Assembly: GCA_965224435.1 (NCBI GenBank)
Contig: OZ245048.1
Location: 558,001 to 622,000 of the forward strand
Length of the DNA: 64,000 nucleotides
Source: JAJRQY01 sp965224435
Lineage (GTDB): Bacteria > Actinomycetota > Acidimicrobiia > Acidimicrobiales > SZUA-35
Reading direction: 5' to 3'
The translations under genes and the position numbers were made by a program. This document shows positions 16,747 to 24,983 of this stretch, piece after piece (the first letter of the stretch is position 1; the number at the start of each line of letters is the position of its first letter). The notes beneath the pieces were generated by a model. The model was not told where the DNA came from. It did no database searches and was given only the letters and a program-made list of their open reading frames with translations.

Positions 16747-16798
16747 GAAGATAATGGACTTCGCGACCCACTATTGGGTCGCGAACTCCATTAACTTC
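16747..16798. terminator. Long near-perfect hairpin, possible terminator
   Basis: The arms 16747-16770 and 16775-16798 pair over 24 positions with two mismatches around the loop CTAT. The inner part pairs 17 of 18 bases. It lies 33 bases after the stop of the propeller gene and 67 before the next start. There is no T-run after either arm, so it is not a classical Rho-independent terminator. U-less hairpins of this kind are often proposed as terminators or RNA-end stabilisers in actinobacteria. Confidence 0.55.
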
Positions 16799-16864
16799 GC
16801 GGCAACAAACCAATGAGCCCGAAACTGTGTGGCTGGGTATCGGAGCATCTGACAACATGGGCTG

Positions 16865-17602
16865 GTGGCCTCAAGTCGAACTGCAGATCCCCAGCCGTGT
16901 GAGATTGTCGAGCTAGAACCAGGAACCCACGCTGGTGTGTTGATTGTGATCGATGTCGTTCGAGCCTTCACCACGGCCGCTGCCGCCTTTGAGGCCGGTG
17001 CCGAACGAATCATCTGTGTCGAGGAGATCCAAGAGGCCCGGGCTCTCCGTCAGCGGTATCCGGGCTCGCTTCTGATGGGTGAAGACAGAGGCTTGGCCCC
17101 TGAAGGCTTCGACTTTGGAAACTCACCCGGCGAGTTGGATGGTCTGGACCTTGACGGCGTCACCATGATCCAGCGGACCTCCAATGGAACTCGAGGGTTG
17201 AGCTGGATTATGGCTCCCGTTGTGCTGGCCGCTGGTGCCAATAACGCCACTGCTACCGCTGAACATGTTCGGCATAATCATCCGGAGCTTCCGGTGCAGC
17301 TTGTGGTGACCTTCCCCACCGGGGAAGACCGAGCCTGCGCCGAGTTCATTGCCGCCGCCATCCAAAGTCGTCCGGCCTCGGCCGGAGACCTCCAAGCCAG
17401 TGTCATGGCTTGTGGCGAGGTCTACGCAGCCAGGCGAACTCGTCCTCGTTCATCTGATGAGATTCAGATGTTCGAGCGAGACCTGACTCGCTGCGCGCAG
17501 GTTGATTGCTCGGACTTGGCCATGGTGGGGGAGCGAACCAGCGACGGAATCCAGCTCACATCAGTTCGGCGTGGTTCTGCTCTGCTCCGATCCGGTAGCT
17601 GA
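16865..17602 (+). CDS. comB: 2-phosphosulfolactate phosphatase family protein (ComB-like)
   Basis: A 245-residue protein with the ComB family features: VLIVIDVVRAFTTAAAAFEAGA near the start, then GEDRG, FDFGNSPGE, QRTSNGTRGL and an acidic cluster (GEDRACAEFIAA). ComB removes phosphate from 2-phosphosulfolactate in coenzyme M synthesis in archaea. Bacterial copies in genomes without the rest of that pathway have no settled role. No comA or comC homologue is in this window. The GTG at 16865 is the first start in frame after the 16747-16798 hairpin; no strong ribosome site is visible. Confidence 0.85.
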   Translation: MASSRTADPQPCEIVELEPGTHAGVLIVIDVVRAFTTAAAAFEAGAERIICVEEIQEARALRQRYPGSLLMGEDRGLAPEGFDFGNSPGELDGLDLDGVTMIQRTSNGTRGLSWIMAPVVLAAGANNATATAEHVRHNHPELPVQLVVTFPTGEDRACAEFIAAAIQSRPASAGDLQASVMACGEVYAARRTRPRSSDEIQMFERDLTRCAQVDCSDLAMVGERTSDGIQLTSVRRGSALLRSGS

Positions 17603-17656
17603 TCCCTGATCTGGTGCATCGCCAGACAGTCTCACTTGGTTCTCTATTCTGAGCGG

Positions 17657-18607
17657 ATGCCCAGCCTTGCCGAGATCGAAACTGCCCTCCTCGAATCGCG
17701 ACAGGGTGTGCGTCTGGGTTTGACTGATCTGTCGGAAGGTCCAGGCCTCTACGGGATCTACGGTGACGAGGAAGCCTGGATGAGTCTCGGGTTTGGCGAA
17801 CAGACCAACAACGGATTGCTCTACCTTGGGTCGACCTTGGATGGATTGAATCGTCGGGTGTTGCTGACCCACTTCGCCAACCGGAAATCTCCTTGGTCGA
17901 TCGTTCGTCGATCGCTCGCCAGCCTGTTGCGTGATGAGCTGGGATTGGAGATTGATCCTGGCAGTCCGGACATCCACCGTCACTTCGGACTCGTTCGCAA
18001 GAGCGATGGCGCTCTGAGCAAGTGGATGCGGAACCGTCTGCAGGTCGGGTTCTGGGTGTCAGATGACCTGGTCGAGCTTCAGCTAGTGGAGCAGGAAGCA
18101 CTTGCAACGTGGAAGCCGGGTCTGTGTCCTTATGCCGCATCGGTCGAGCAGCGAGAACGCATTGAGGCCGCTCGCCAAGCTATGTCGCCATCAACCTTTG
18201 TTCGGGCTGATGTTGTCTCGCCAGATGCATCCTCCGGAAACGACGCTGGTCCGCCGAGCTCGGCACTGGCCCTCCTCGATCGGCTGGCCGGCGGCGACCC
18301 GATCCAATCGCTGGCCCAGGGCAAGCCAACCTGGGTGACTGATGTATCACAGGACAAGATCTGGCTGGAGACCGAGTCAAGTCGGGCCAAGGGTGTTGAT
18401 CCGAAGTCAATGCCGACTCAGCAGTTTGTTGATGCCCATGAGACCTTGGCTTCCTCTGGCGCCTTGACCCGGCCCGACCTTGAAGGGGTGGCGTTGCGGC
18501 GATCTGCTTTTGTCCTCGGGGCATTGGCTCAGCTTGACGGAGTCGAAGTGGAACTCAGCCCGATCAGGTTGACGATGGCTTCAGACGAGGCAGACTCAGA
18601 CGCATGA
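17657..18607 (+). CDS. GIY-YIG-like nuclease domain protein with unknown C-terminal domain
   Basis: A 316-residue protein. An N-terminal GIY-YIG-like fold is suggested by GLYGIY, then LLYLGST in the YIG position, RRVLLTH supplying the expected Arg and His, and a Glu in EQEALATWKPGL at about residue 145. The region SIVRRSLASLL...WMRNRL is also seen in standalone GIY-YIG proteins. The C-terminal about 130 residues (KIWLETESSRAKG through ALRRSAFVLGALAQL) form a separate domain that I do not recognise. The ATG at 17657 fits the domain start better than a TTG at 17636. It overlaps the following RidA gene by four bases. DNA-targeting activity is likely but not shown. Confidence 0.7.
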   Translation: MPSLAEIETALLESRQGVRLGLTDLSEGPGLYGIYGDEEAWMSLGFGEQTNNGLLYLGSTLDGLNRRVLLTHFANRKSPWSIVRRSLASLLRDELGLEIDPGSPDIHRHFGLVRKSDGALSKWMRNRLQVGFWVSDDLVELQLVEQEALATWKPGLCPYAASVEQRERIEAARQAMSPSTFVRADVVSPDASSGNDAGPPSSALALLDRLAGGDPIQSLAQGKPTWVTDVSQDKIWLETESSRAKGVDPKSMPTQQFVDAHETLASSGALTRPDLEGVALRRSAFVLGALAQLDGVEVELSPIRLTMASDEADSDA

Positions 18608-18996
18608 GTGAAACGTCAAAGCGTCGCAAGATCAGTCAAGGAAGTTCGTTTGAGAAGGAGATCGGGTACTCCCGGGCCATCGTTGATGGCAACTGGGTGT
18701 TCGTCGCTGGGACTACGGGGTTTGACTATTCGACAATGACAATTTCGTTGGATGTGGTTGAGCAAACTCGACAGACAATAGCGAACATCGATGCTGCACT
18801 GGTTGAAGCCGGAGCGTCGGCCAATGACATTGTTCGGGTCCGGTACCTGGTTCCCGACCCCACTGACTTCGAGCCGTGCTGGCCGGTCTTGCGGGAGTAT
18901 TTCGGCGAAGCAGCACCAGCGGCAACCATGATGGTTGTTGGATTAGCTGATCCTCAGATGAAGATCGAGATCGAAGTGACAGCCCTCAAATCGTGA
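18604..18996 (+). CDS. RidA (YjgF/YER057c) family protein
   Basis: A 130-residue protein of normal RidA length. It has VFVAGTTGFD near the start, the helix QTRQTIANIDAALVEAGAS, and the strand VRVRYLVPD, where RidA proteins place their substrate-binding Arg, and ends in IEIEVTALK. Canonical RidA hydrolyses reactive enamine/imine intermediates from PLP enzymes; divergent subfamilies have other or unknown roles. This copy lacks the classic C-terminal CEA-type motif, so it belongs to a divergent group. It starts inside the last codon of the GIY-YIG gene (ATGA). Confidence 0.88.
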   Translation: MSETSKRRKISQGSSFEKEIGYSRAIVDGNWVFVAGTTGFDYSTMTISLDVVEQTRQTIANIDAALVEAGASANDIVRVRYLVPDPTDFEPCWPVLREYFGEAAPAATMMVVGLADPQMKIEIEVTALKS

Positions 18997-19025
18997 TGGG
19001 CTGAGTCCCGACATCGACGCGGATG

Positions 19026-19394
19026 TCAACGAACTGGCAATTGGCGTACACGCAGACGACCCCGCGAGAAGACGACTATTGCGCCAGTGACCAAGTCGGT
19101 GCTGATGGCATCGAGATTCGAGAGAATTAGTTCGGCATGCTCGTCAGGGGTCAGCGGGTCTGACGACCTAACAAGGATGAACGATGGCCGGCGGAGGTTC
19201 CGGAAGGCGAGGAGTGTCCCGAAGTCCGTGTCGTGTGAGATCACGACCCGCTCCTGCGCTATCGCAAAGTCAAGAATCTCATCGTCAGAAGCATTGCCGA
19301 GGCCGATGTCTCGAACAGCAACCGCGTCGTGTCCGGCCTCGCCGAGCAAGACCGCCAGCCTTGGTGACACATTGGCGTCGACGATGAACTTCAT
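19026..19394 (-). CDS. DUF5615 PIN-like toxin-type protein
   Basis: A 122-residue protein of the PIN-like DUF5615 family: FIVDANVSPRLA at the start gives the first acidic residue, DDEILDFA the second, and VVISHDTDFG the last acidic cluster. These would bind metal in a VapC-like ribonuclease site. It is the second gene of a pair; its ATG overlaps the stop of the DUF433 gene by four bases. This DUF433/DUF5615 layout is widespread in bacteria and is treated as a toxin-antitoxin-like module. Its activity is seldom tested. Confidence 0.85.
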   Translation of the reverse strand: MKFIVDANVSPRLAVLLGEAGHDAVAVRDIGLGNASDDEILDFAIAQERVVISHDTDFGTLLAFRNLRRPSFILVRSSDPLTPDEHAELILSNLDAISTDLVTGAIVVFSRGRLRVRQLPVR

Positions 19395-19621
19395 GCAGAA
19401 CGAGTGAGGGGAAGCTCGCGTTCTTGAACGGCGGCCGCTGCGTACTCAAGGGCCGCAGTTATGTCGTCCGGTTCGAGGTCTGGGAAGTCGGTAAGTATCT
19501 GTCCGGTCGACTGACCAGCAGCCAACTGTCCCATCACAGTTGCCACAGGGATTCGTAGGCCGCGGATGCAGGGTGCTCCTCGCATCGTGCCTGGATCGAT
19601 GGTGATTCTTGGAAACTCCAT
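19391..19621 (-). CDS. DUF433 antitoxin-type protein
   Basis: A 76-residue DUF433 protein: ITIDPGTMRGAPCIRGLRIPV followed by the winged-helix-like part GQSTGQILTDFPDLEPDDITAAL. The family pairs with PIN-like toxins and is thought to bind DNA and the toxin. The ATG at 19621 gives the normal family start; an in-frame ATG at 19645 would add eight residues and cannot be excluded. It is the first gene of the pair on the - strand. Confidence 0.85.
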   Translation of the reverse strand: MEFPRITIDPGTMRGAPCIRGLRIPVATVMGQLAAGQSTGQILTDFPDLEPDDITAALEYAAAAVQERELPLTRSA

Positions 19622-19705
19622 ACATGCATGGTAGATCGCCGCCATAGAGATGGCTAGCCGCAGACCCTTTGCTGGTTCCCGATGGCTGGAATCAGGGGTT
19701 TAGGT

Positions 19706-20044
19706 CTAGAAGTCGGCGCAGTTGACACAGGTGGTTGACCAGGGCAGGACTTCCATCCTGGCTGGTGGTATCTGCTTCTCGCAGCCCTCGCAAACCCCAT
19801 AGGTACCTGCTTTGGCCTTCGCCTCGGCTTTCACGACGGTCTTATACTCCAGGCGCAAACGGTCGTGAATCGCTACTTCGGTGAGCCGTTCGACGGCGAG
19901 ATTGGTGCCCTCTCCCACTCGCTTACCGAATGAGATCCCTCCGGCGGCCGACTTTGCGTCACCTCGAATAGAAGCCATTTCGGCCTCGAGCGATTCGCGC
20001 TTGGCTACAAGCATTTTCAGGATTGATTCATCAACATTGGCCAT
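19706..20044 (-). CDS. DksA/TraR-type zinc-finger protein
   Basis: A 112-residue protein with an N-terminal helical region (about residues 1-75) and a C-terminal zinc finger CEGCEKQIPPARMEVLP...CVNC, the C4 pattern of the DksA/TraR family. DksA-like proteins reach into the RNA polymerase secondary channel and alter transcription at certain promoters. The helical part is shorter than in E. coli DksA, and no DxxDxA tip was identified. The gene stands alone between the toxin-antitoxin pair and a lipoprotein gene. Confidence 0.85.
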   Translation of the reverse strand: MANVDESILKMLVAKRESLEAEMASIRGDAKSAAGGISFGKRVGEGTNLAVERLTEVAIHDRLRLEYKTVVKAEAKAKAGTYGVCEGCEKQIPPARMEVLPWSTTCVNCADF

Positions 20045-20121
20045 AGCTCTCCTGGGAGTGAGCCTAACCAGTCTTCGTCAGCGGAGCCTTTAGGTGAGCT
20101 ACGGTTGCGTTGCGTGCTGGC

Positions 20122-20811
20122 CTAGTTTCTGACCTCGGTCACGAATCTCGCTTCGTCGCCGAGCAGGGGAGCGACCGCACCCCAGTCGGTTCCGGATCTC
20201 ATGACGACAACCAAGCCTCCGCTTGAGCTGATTCCGGCGTTGAGGATAGGGGAGGCGATGCCATTGGAGTCGACAAGGCCTTCTGCTGACCATTGCTCGG
20301 CTGCTTGTTGCAGGTCATCTCGGGTCCAAGGAACAGTTCGGAACTCAAAGGATGGGAATAGGGCTGGGGTTTCTTCCCCGAAGGTGGATCCCTCGGTGTA
20401 GAAGATGACGACTTCGCGAGTGAGGAGCCCGGTGAGGTAGGTGGCGTTGGAAATGAAGCCATCGTTTGCAAGACCCCATTCCTCGATGAGGCCGGAGCGA
20501 GATTCGATCACTTCCATCTGGCCTTGGTAGGCGATTCGCTCTTGGTCGGTGAGAAAAGTCCAATCGAAGCGGTCAGGTTCGGTGGCGTTGCGAGCTTCGA
20601 GTTCGTCGATGACCTGCTGGCTGGATTCGAGTCCGAAGGCCGTGCGAGTTCCGACCAGTGGCGAGTCCGGGTCAAGGTTGTCAGGCAACTCAACCACGAA
20701 GGGCAGCACCGGCGGCTCAAACCCTGCCGGCTTCGCTACTTCGGTAAGTCCGCCACAAGCGGTGAAAGCCAGCAAGAAGGCAAGTAGGGCAGCAAGAACT
20801 AGGCGCTTCAT
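20122..20811 (-). CDS. Putative lipoprotein of unknown function
   Basis: A 229-residue protein with a clear signal peptide ending in AFTAC, where Cys19 would carry the lipid; the lipobox is imperfect because it has Phe where Leu is usual. The mature part has no repeats or known motif. It contains several acidic segments and a helix-rich middle. It is divergent from the aminopeptidase gene with a 67-base gap. The domain is not recognised. Confidence 0.72.
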   Translation of the reverse strand: MKRLVLAALLAFLLAFTACGGLTEVAKPAGFEPPVLPFVVELPDNLDPDSPLVGTRTAFGLESSQQVIDELEARNATEPDRFDWTFLTDQERIAYQGQMEVIESRSGLIEEWGLANDGFISNATYLTGLLTREVVIFYTEGSTFGEETPALFPSFEFRTVPWTRDDLQQAAEQWSAEGLVDSNGIASPILNAGISSSGGLVVVMRSGTDWGAVAPLLGDEARFVTEVRN

Positions 20812-20878
20812 AACTCAACAAGTCGGCAGCAACGCTCCGAAACTAAGCAGGGCCAGTCCAGGTGCGTACCCTGCCGGT

Positions 20879-21916
20879 ATGAGCAATCCGACCGCACATG
20901 CCCGTATCGAAGGTGCCGAGAAATGGTTCACCGTGCCCTGCGGAGCGACGAATACGATCACCGACGTGCCCGACGTTCAGGTTGGTCACGCCACTTTGCA
21001 TTCTGGGGAGACCCATACCGGCGTCACGGCCGTTATCCCCCAACCTGGCGACCTCTACCGCCACAAGCTGGTGGCGGGGGCGGCAATCTTGAACGGGTTT
21101 GGCAAGAGCTCGGGCCTGATGCAGGTGATGGAACTTGGCCAGATCGAGACCCCGATTCTGCTGAGCAATACCTTCGCTGTCCCGGCTTGTTCGCAGGCGC
21201 TCATCCAGGCGGCTTTGCAGAGCAATCCAGAGATTGGGCGTTCGCAGGCAACGGTCAACCCGCTGGTGCTCGAATGCAATGACGGGCGGGTCAACGACAT
21301 CCGCACTCTTGGCGTGACCGAAGAGCTTGCCAATGATGCGATTGCCGCTGCAGCAAAGAGTCCGGTCACCCAAGGCACAATCGGAGCGGGCACTGGGATG
21401 CAGACCTTTGGCCTTGCTGGTGCTGTTGGCTCGGCCTCGCGTTCGGTCGATGTGGCTGGTGGGGCGCGTTACACGCTTGGCGCTCTGGTCTTGTCAAACT
21501 TCGGGCAAGCCAGTGAATTACGCGTACTTGGACGTCGAGTCACGGTGTCGGAGGCGCAAGACATGGGCGACAAGGGGTCAATCATCATCGTGCTGGCTAC
21601 TGACGCGCCACTTGATTCACGGCAGCTCGGCCGCCTATCACGTCGTGCCGCGCCGGCTCTGGGCCGCCTTGGCAGTTTCATGGGGCATGGCAGCGGCGAT
21701 ATCGCGCTGGCCTTTTCCACCGCCAACCGCATAAGCGCCGCCTCCCAGTCAGCCGAGCAGATCGAACGTCTGGCCGAGCCGCAAATGGACGCCTTCTTTC
21801 TTGCTGGCGTCGAGGCGATTGAGGAAGCAATCCTGAACGGTCTTTGGCACGCAACACCCCAGACTGGCCATGACGGCCGGACCGCTCCGGTTCTACGCGA
21901 CCTATTGCTGTTGTGA
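20879..21916 (+). CDS. P1 (S58, DmpA/BapA-type) aminopeptidase
   Basis: A 345-residue protein of the self-processing P1 peptidase family (L-aminopeptidase/D-Ala-esterase, beta-aminopeptidases). Signatures are TNTITDVPDVQVGHAT near the start, KLVAGAAILNGFGKSSG, GTIGAGTGMQTFGLAG, YTLGALVLSNFG, GSIIIVLATDAPLDSRQL and GHGSGDIALAFSTANR. Family members cut themselves into two chains to free a nucleophilic Ser. The ATG at 20879 is chosen because the frame is open but non-homologous upstream, where it would overlap the lipoprotein promoter and gene. The natural substrate is unknown. Confidence 0.9.
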   Translation: MSNPTAHARIEGAEKWFTVPCGATNTITDVPDVQVGHATLHSGETHTGVTAVIPQPGDLYRHKLVAGAAILNGFGKSSGLMQVMELGQIETPILLSNTFAVPACSQALIQAALQSNPEIGRSQATVNPLVLECNDGRVNDIRTLGVTEELANDAIAAAAKSPVTQGTIGAGTGMQTFGLAGAVGSASRSVDVAGGARYTLGALVLSNFGQASELRVLGRRVTVSEAQDMGDKGSIIIVLATDAPLDSRQLGRLSRRAAPALGRLGSFMGHGSGDIALAFSTANRISAASQSAEQIERLAEPQMDAFFLAGVEAIEEAILNGLWHATPQTGHDGRTAPVLRDLLLL

Positions 21917-22012
21917 AACTGATGGCACGCCAAGACGGCGCCGTTCCCGCTAGTTCGCAGGAGTCGGAAGACGAATCTGCATAAACCCTGGTCAAGGCCA
22001 CAAATCGGCTTG

Positions 22013-22084
22013 TGCCCCCGGCGAGAATCGAACTCACGCACATGGTTCCGGAAACCAATGCTCTATCCACTGAGCTACGGGGGC
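22013..22084 (-). tRNA. tRNA-Arg (anticodon CCG)
   Basis: Read on the - strand, 22084 down to 22013 folds as a tRNA. The acceptor GCCCCCG pairs perfectly with CGGGGGC, GCTC pairs with GAGC in the D arm, and the T arm carries GTTCGATTC. The seven-base anticodon loop TTCCGGA gives anticodon CCG, which reads CGG (Arg). The anticodon stem has one mismatch at its base. The discriminator base is A; the CCA end is not encoded. The 340-base gap 21917-22256 holds only this gene and a small hairpin (22094-22109). Confidence 0.95.
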
Positions 22085-22093
22085 AAACACTTC

Positions 22094-22109
22094 ACGGCGG
22101 CAACGCCGT
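22094..22109. other. GNRA-loop hairpin between tRNA-Arg and lysA
   Basis: ACGGCG at 22094-22099 and CGCCGT at 22104-22109 pair perfectly around the loop GCAA. It sits ten bases upstream of the tRNA 5' end and in the lysA upstream region. No function can be assigned. Confidence 0.3.
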
Positions 22110-22256
22110 CTGAGTGAGGGTAGCGGTGTTCCTGCCTCGCCTGGCCACCTTTCTTGGGTGAGCATCAGGCAACGGGGACCCGCCAGCGGCGATCACGATT
22201 TCCCGTGCGAAATCGACTTCCAGCTCGTCCGCTGCTCGCGCTACGCTCGGCGCCTC

Positions 22257-23528
22257 ATGAATCCGATTCCCTGGTACCTCCTCCCCGACAACTCCTCCGT
22301 CGGCTCCAATGGCCAACTCATCATTGGCGGCTGCGACACCCTCGAACTCGCCGCCGAATTTGGCACCCCCGTCTTCGTCTATGACGAAGACCACCTCCGC
22401 GACCGCTGCCGACAAGCCGTCGACACCTTCGGCCGCCACGCCACCTACGCCACCAAAGCCTTCCTCTGCACCGCCATGGCCAAGCTCGTTCACGAAGAAG
22501 GCTTGCGCCTTGACGTCGCCACCGGCGGCGAACTCGCCATCGCCCTCGCCGCAAACATTCCGCCACAGGACCTTGTCTTGCACGGTAATAACAAATCACG
22601 ACGCGAACTAGCCGAAGCCCTCGACGTTGGTGTCGGCCGCATCGTCGTCGACAGCTTCGAAGAATTAGATCGCATCGAAGCCCTGGTTGCCGCAGGCGCA
22701 ACCCCACCCAAAATTTTGCTCCGTCTCACCCCCGGCGTCAAGGCCGAAACACATGAGTTCATCACCACTGGCCAAGACGATTCCAAGTTCGGCTTCACCG
22801 TCTCGACCGGCATCGCTACACAAGCAGTCGAGCGGGCCCAGGCGTCAAACGCGGTCGAACTCATCGGTGTGCATTGCCACATTGGCTCCCAAGTCTTCCA
22901 GGTCGACAACTTCGCCAAAGCACTCGAAGTCATGGGCCAATTCGCCGAACCCCTCAACCTGTCTGAACTCGTCATCGGTGGCGGCCTTGGTGTCGCCTAC
23001 ATCGAAGGCGAAGAAGCCGCCACCATCTCCCAGTGGGGAAGCACCCTCAAGAAGGCCGCTGCCGATGTCGGAATCACCTCCGACCTTGGCATCGAGCCCG
23101 GCCGATCCATCACCGCGGCCGCAGCCGTCACCCTCTACGAGGTCGGCACCATCAAGCACCTCGAGGGCATCCGCACCTACCTGGCTGTCGATGGAGGCAT
23201 GAGCGACAACCCACGACCCGTCCTCTACGGATCAGGCTATGAAACCTTCCTGGCCAGCGATATCACCGCCAAACGAGACCTCACGGCCAAGGTCGTTGGT
23301 AAACACTGCGAATCCGGCGATGTGCTTGTACGCGACGGCAAGCTCCCAGCCAGCGTCAAGGTCGGTGACATCATCGGTACCCCGGTCACTGGCGCCTATG
23401 GCCACTCCATGGGATCCAACTACAACAAGGTTCTGCGCCCACCCGTGGTCTTCTGCAAGGACGGCAACGCCCGCCTCGTTGTCCGACGGGAAACGTACGA
23501 TGACCTTTTGACCACTGACCTCGGTTGA
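22257..23528 (+). CDS. lysA: Diaminopimelate decarboxylase
   Basis: A 423-residue PLP enzyme that makes L-lysine from meso-diaminopimelate, the last step of the pathway. K67 in TYATKAF is the PLP lysine. Other family landmarks are DVATGGEL, GVHCHIGSQV, GGGLGVAY, LGIEPGRSI, GKHCESGD and GAYGHSMGSNYN. The ATG at 22257 begins the family-like N-terminus; in-frame sequence upstream is not conserved-looking. Codon use is strongly biased to C in the third position, more than in hom and thrC next door. It heads an aspartate-family cluster with hom and thrC. Confidence 0.96.
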   Translation: MNPIPWYLLPDNSSVGSNGQLIIGGCDTLELAAEFGTPVFVYDEDHLRDRCRQAVDTFGRHATYATKAFLCTAMAKLVHEEGLRLDVATGGELAIALAANIPPQDLVLHGNNKSRRELAEALDVGVGRIVVDSFEELDRIEALVAAGATPPKILLRLTPGVKAETHEFITTGQDDSKFGFTVSTGIATQAVERAQASNAVELIGVHCHIGSQVFQVDNFAKALEVMGQFAEPLNLSELVIGGGLGVAYIEGEEAATISQWGSTLKKAAADVGITSDLGIEPGRSITAAAAVTLYEVGTIKHLEGIRTYLAVDGGMSDNPRPVLYGSGYETFLASDITAKRDLTAKVVGKHCESGDVLVRDGKLPASVKVGDIIGTPVTGAYGHSMGSNYNKVLRPPVVFCKDGNARLVVRRETYDDLLTTDLG

Positions 23529-23544
23529 GTAGATCCCGCTGATC

Positions 23545-23623
23545 TAGAGGCCACGACGACGAGCTTTGTCGCGTATCCGAACCTCTAATGGGTCGGCGAA
23601 GCAACAAAGCTGACCAGGGTCAG
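23545..23623 (+). promoter_or_regulatory. Interleaved inverted repeats in the hom leader
   Basis: Three helices can be drawn in the 149-base lysA-hom gap: TAGAGG (23545-23550) with CCTCTA (23582-23587), AGCTTTGT (23562-23569) with ACAAAGCT (23604-23611), and CTGACC (23610-23615) with GGTCAG (23618-23623). The first two interleave, so they form either a pseudoknot or mutually exclusive states, as in attenuators. The last may equally be a protein operator. No leader peptide was found. Confidence 0.35.
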
Positions 23624-23677
23624 AATTCAGTCCGATAATGGCGTAGCTCCTGGGCAACCATCACATAGTCTTGCCTG

Positions 23678-24970
23678 GTGCCTGATGTGACAAGAGTTGG
23701 ATTGCTCGGATGTGGAACTGTTGGACAAGCCCTGGTTGAGATTCTCAACCAGCGGGCGGTCGCAATTGAGGAAGCCGTTGGCCTCCGCCTTGAGGTTACC
23801 CGGATCGCTGTACGCAACATGGAAGCTGATCGAGGATCAGCCGTCGATCGAACATGGCTGACCACCGACAGCAAGGCAGTGGCAACATCTGACGATGTAG
23901 ACATCGTGATCGAACTCCTCGGTGGTATCGAACCCGCCCGGGAGCTCATTCTGGCTGCTCTCAATGCTGGCAAGCCTGTCATCACCGGTAACAAGGAACT
24001 GGTCGCCAACCACGGGGCCGAGTTGTTTGCGGCCGCGGCCAAGAACGAAGTGGACTTCCTCTTTGAAGCCGCAGTAGCCGGAGCGATCCCGATCCTGCGC
24101 CCGCTACGAGAGTCACTCCTTGGCGAAGACGTCACCCGAATCATGGGCATCGTGAACGGCACCACGAACTTCATCCTTACCCGGATGACTGAAGACGGAG
24201 CCAGCTACGACGAAGCTCTAGGCGAAGCCCAAGAACTTGGCTACGCCGAGGCTGACCCAACCGCCGACGTCGAGGGGTTCGATGCCGGAGCCAAAGCCGC
24301 GATCATGGCGTCCATTGCCTTCGGAGTCGAAGTCGTCGCCAACGACGTGCACCACGAGGGCATCTCCAAGATCGACCAGACCGACATAGCGTTCGCTAAC
24401 CGGCTTGGCTACCGAATCAAGCTGTTGGCCATCGCCGAAGTTTTCGGCACCGACGCCAACAAACAAGTCGGCGTCCGTGTGCATCCGGTCATGGTTCCCC
24501 TCACCCACCCTCTTGCTTCAGTTCGGGGCAGCTTCAACGCCATCTTTGTTGAGGGCTCCGCTGCTGGTGAGCTGATGTTCTACGGCCGCGGTGCCGGTGG
24601 CGACCCAACTGGTTCGGCCGTGCTTGGTGACCTGGTTGATGCCGCAGTCAACTTGCGGGGTGGCACCTTCCTTCCTGTGCCCGCTGGTGCGCCGGCCGTG
24701 ATTCGTTCGATCGATGAAGTCGAGAGCGCCTACTACCTGAATATGGAAGTTGGCGACGCCCCCGGTGTTCTCGCCGAAGTTGCCGGTGTCTTTGGACAGA
24801 ATGGTGTTTCCATCGGCTCGATGGAACAGACGGGACTTGGGGATGATGCACGCCTGGTATTCATCACCCACATGGCCAAAGAGCGGGCCTTGCAACAAAC
24901 CTTGAGCGAACTTGGCGAACTCGATTCGGTCCGAGCCATCCGCTCGGTGCTGCGAGTCATCGAAGACTAG
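23678..24970 (+). CDS. hom: Homoserine dehydrogenase
   Basis: A 430-residue NAD(P)-dependent enzyme that reduces aspartate semialdehyde to homoserine, the branch point to threonine and methionine. The nucleotide-binding loop is GLLGCGTVGQ at residues 8-17. The catalytic domain has AVAGAIPILRPLRESL and GIVNGTTNFILTRM. A C-terminal ACT domain (about residues 350-425, YYLNMEVGDAPGVLAEVAGVFG) indicates feedback control by threonine, as in other bacterial enzymes of this length. GTG start at 23678. thrC follows 13 bases after the stop. Confidence 0.96.
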   Translation: MPDVTRVGLLGCGTVGQALVEILNQRAVAIEEAVGLRLEVTRIAVRNMEADRGSAVDRTWLTTDSKAVATSDDVDIVIELLGGIEPARELILAALNAGKPVITGNKELVANHGAELFAAAAKNEVDFLFEAAVAGAIPILRPLRESLLGEDVTRIMGIVNGTTNFILTRMTEDGASYDEALGEAQELGYAEADPTADVEGFDAGAKAAIMASIAFGVEVVANDVHHEGISKIDQTDIAFANRLGYRIKLLAIAEVFGTDANKQVGVRVHPVMVPLTHPLASVRGSFNAIFVEGSAAGELMFYGRGAGGDPTGSAVLGDLVDAAVNLRGGTFLPVPAGAPAVIRSIDEVESAYYLNMEVGDAPGVLAEVAGVFGQNGVSIGSMEQTGLGDDARLVFITHMAKERALQQTLSELGELDSVRAIRSVLRVIED

Positions 24971-24983
24971 GACCGGAGTCGCT

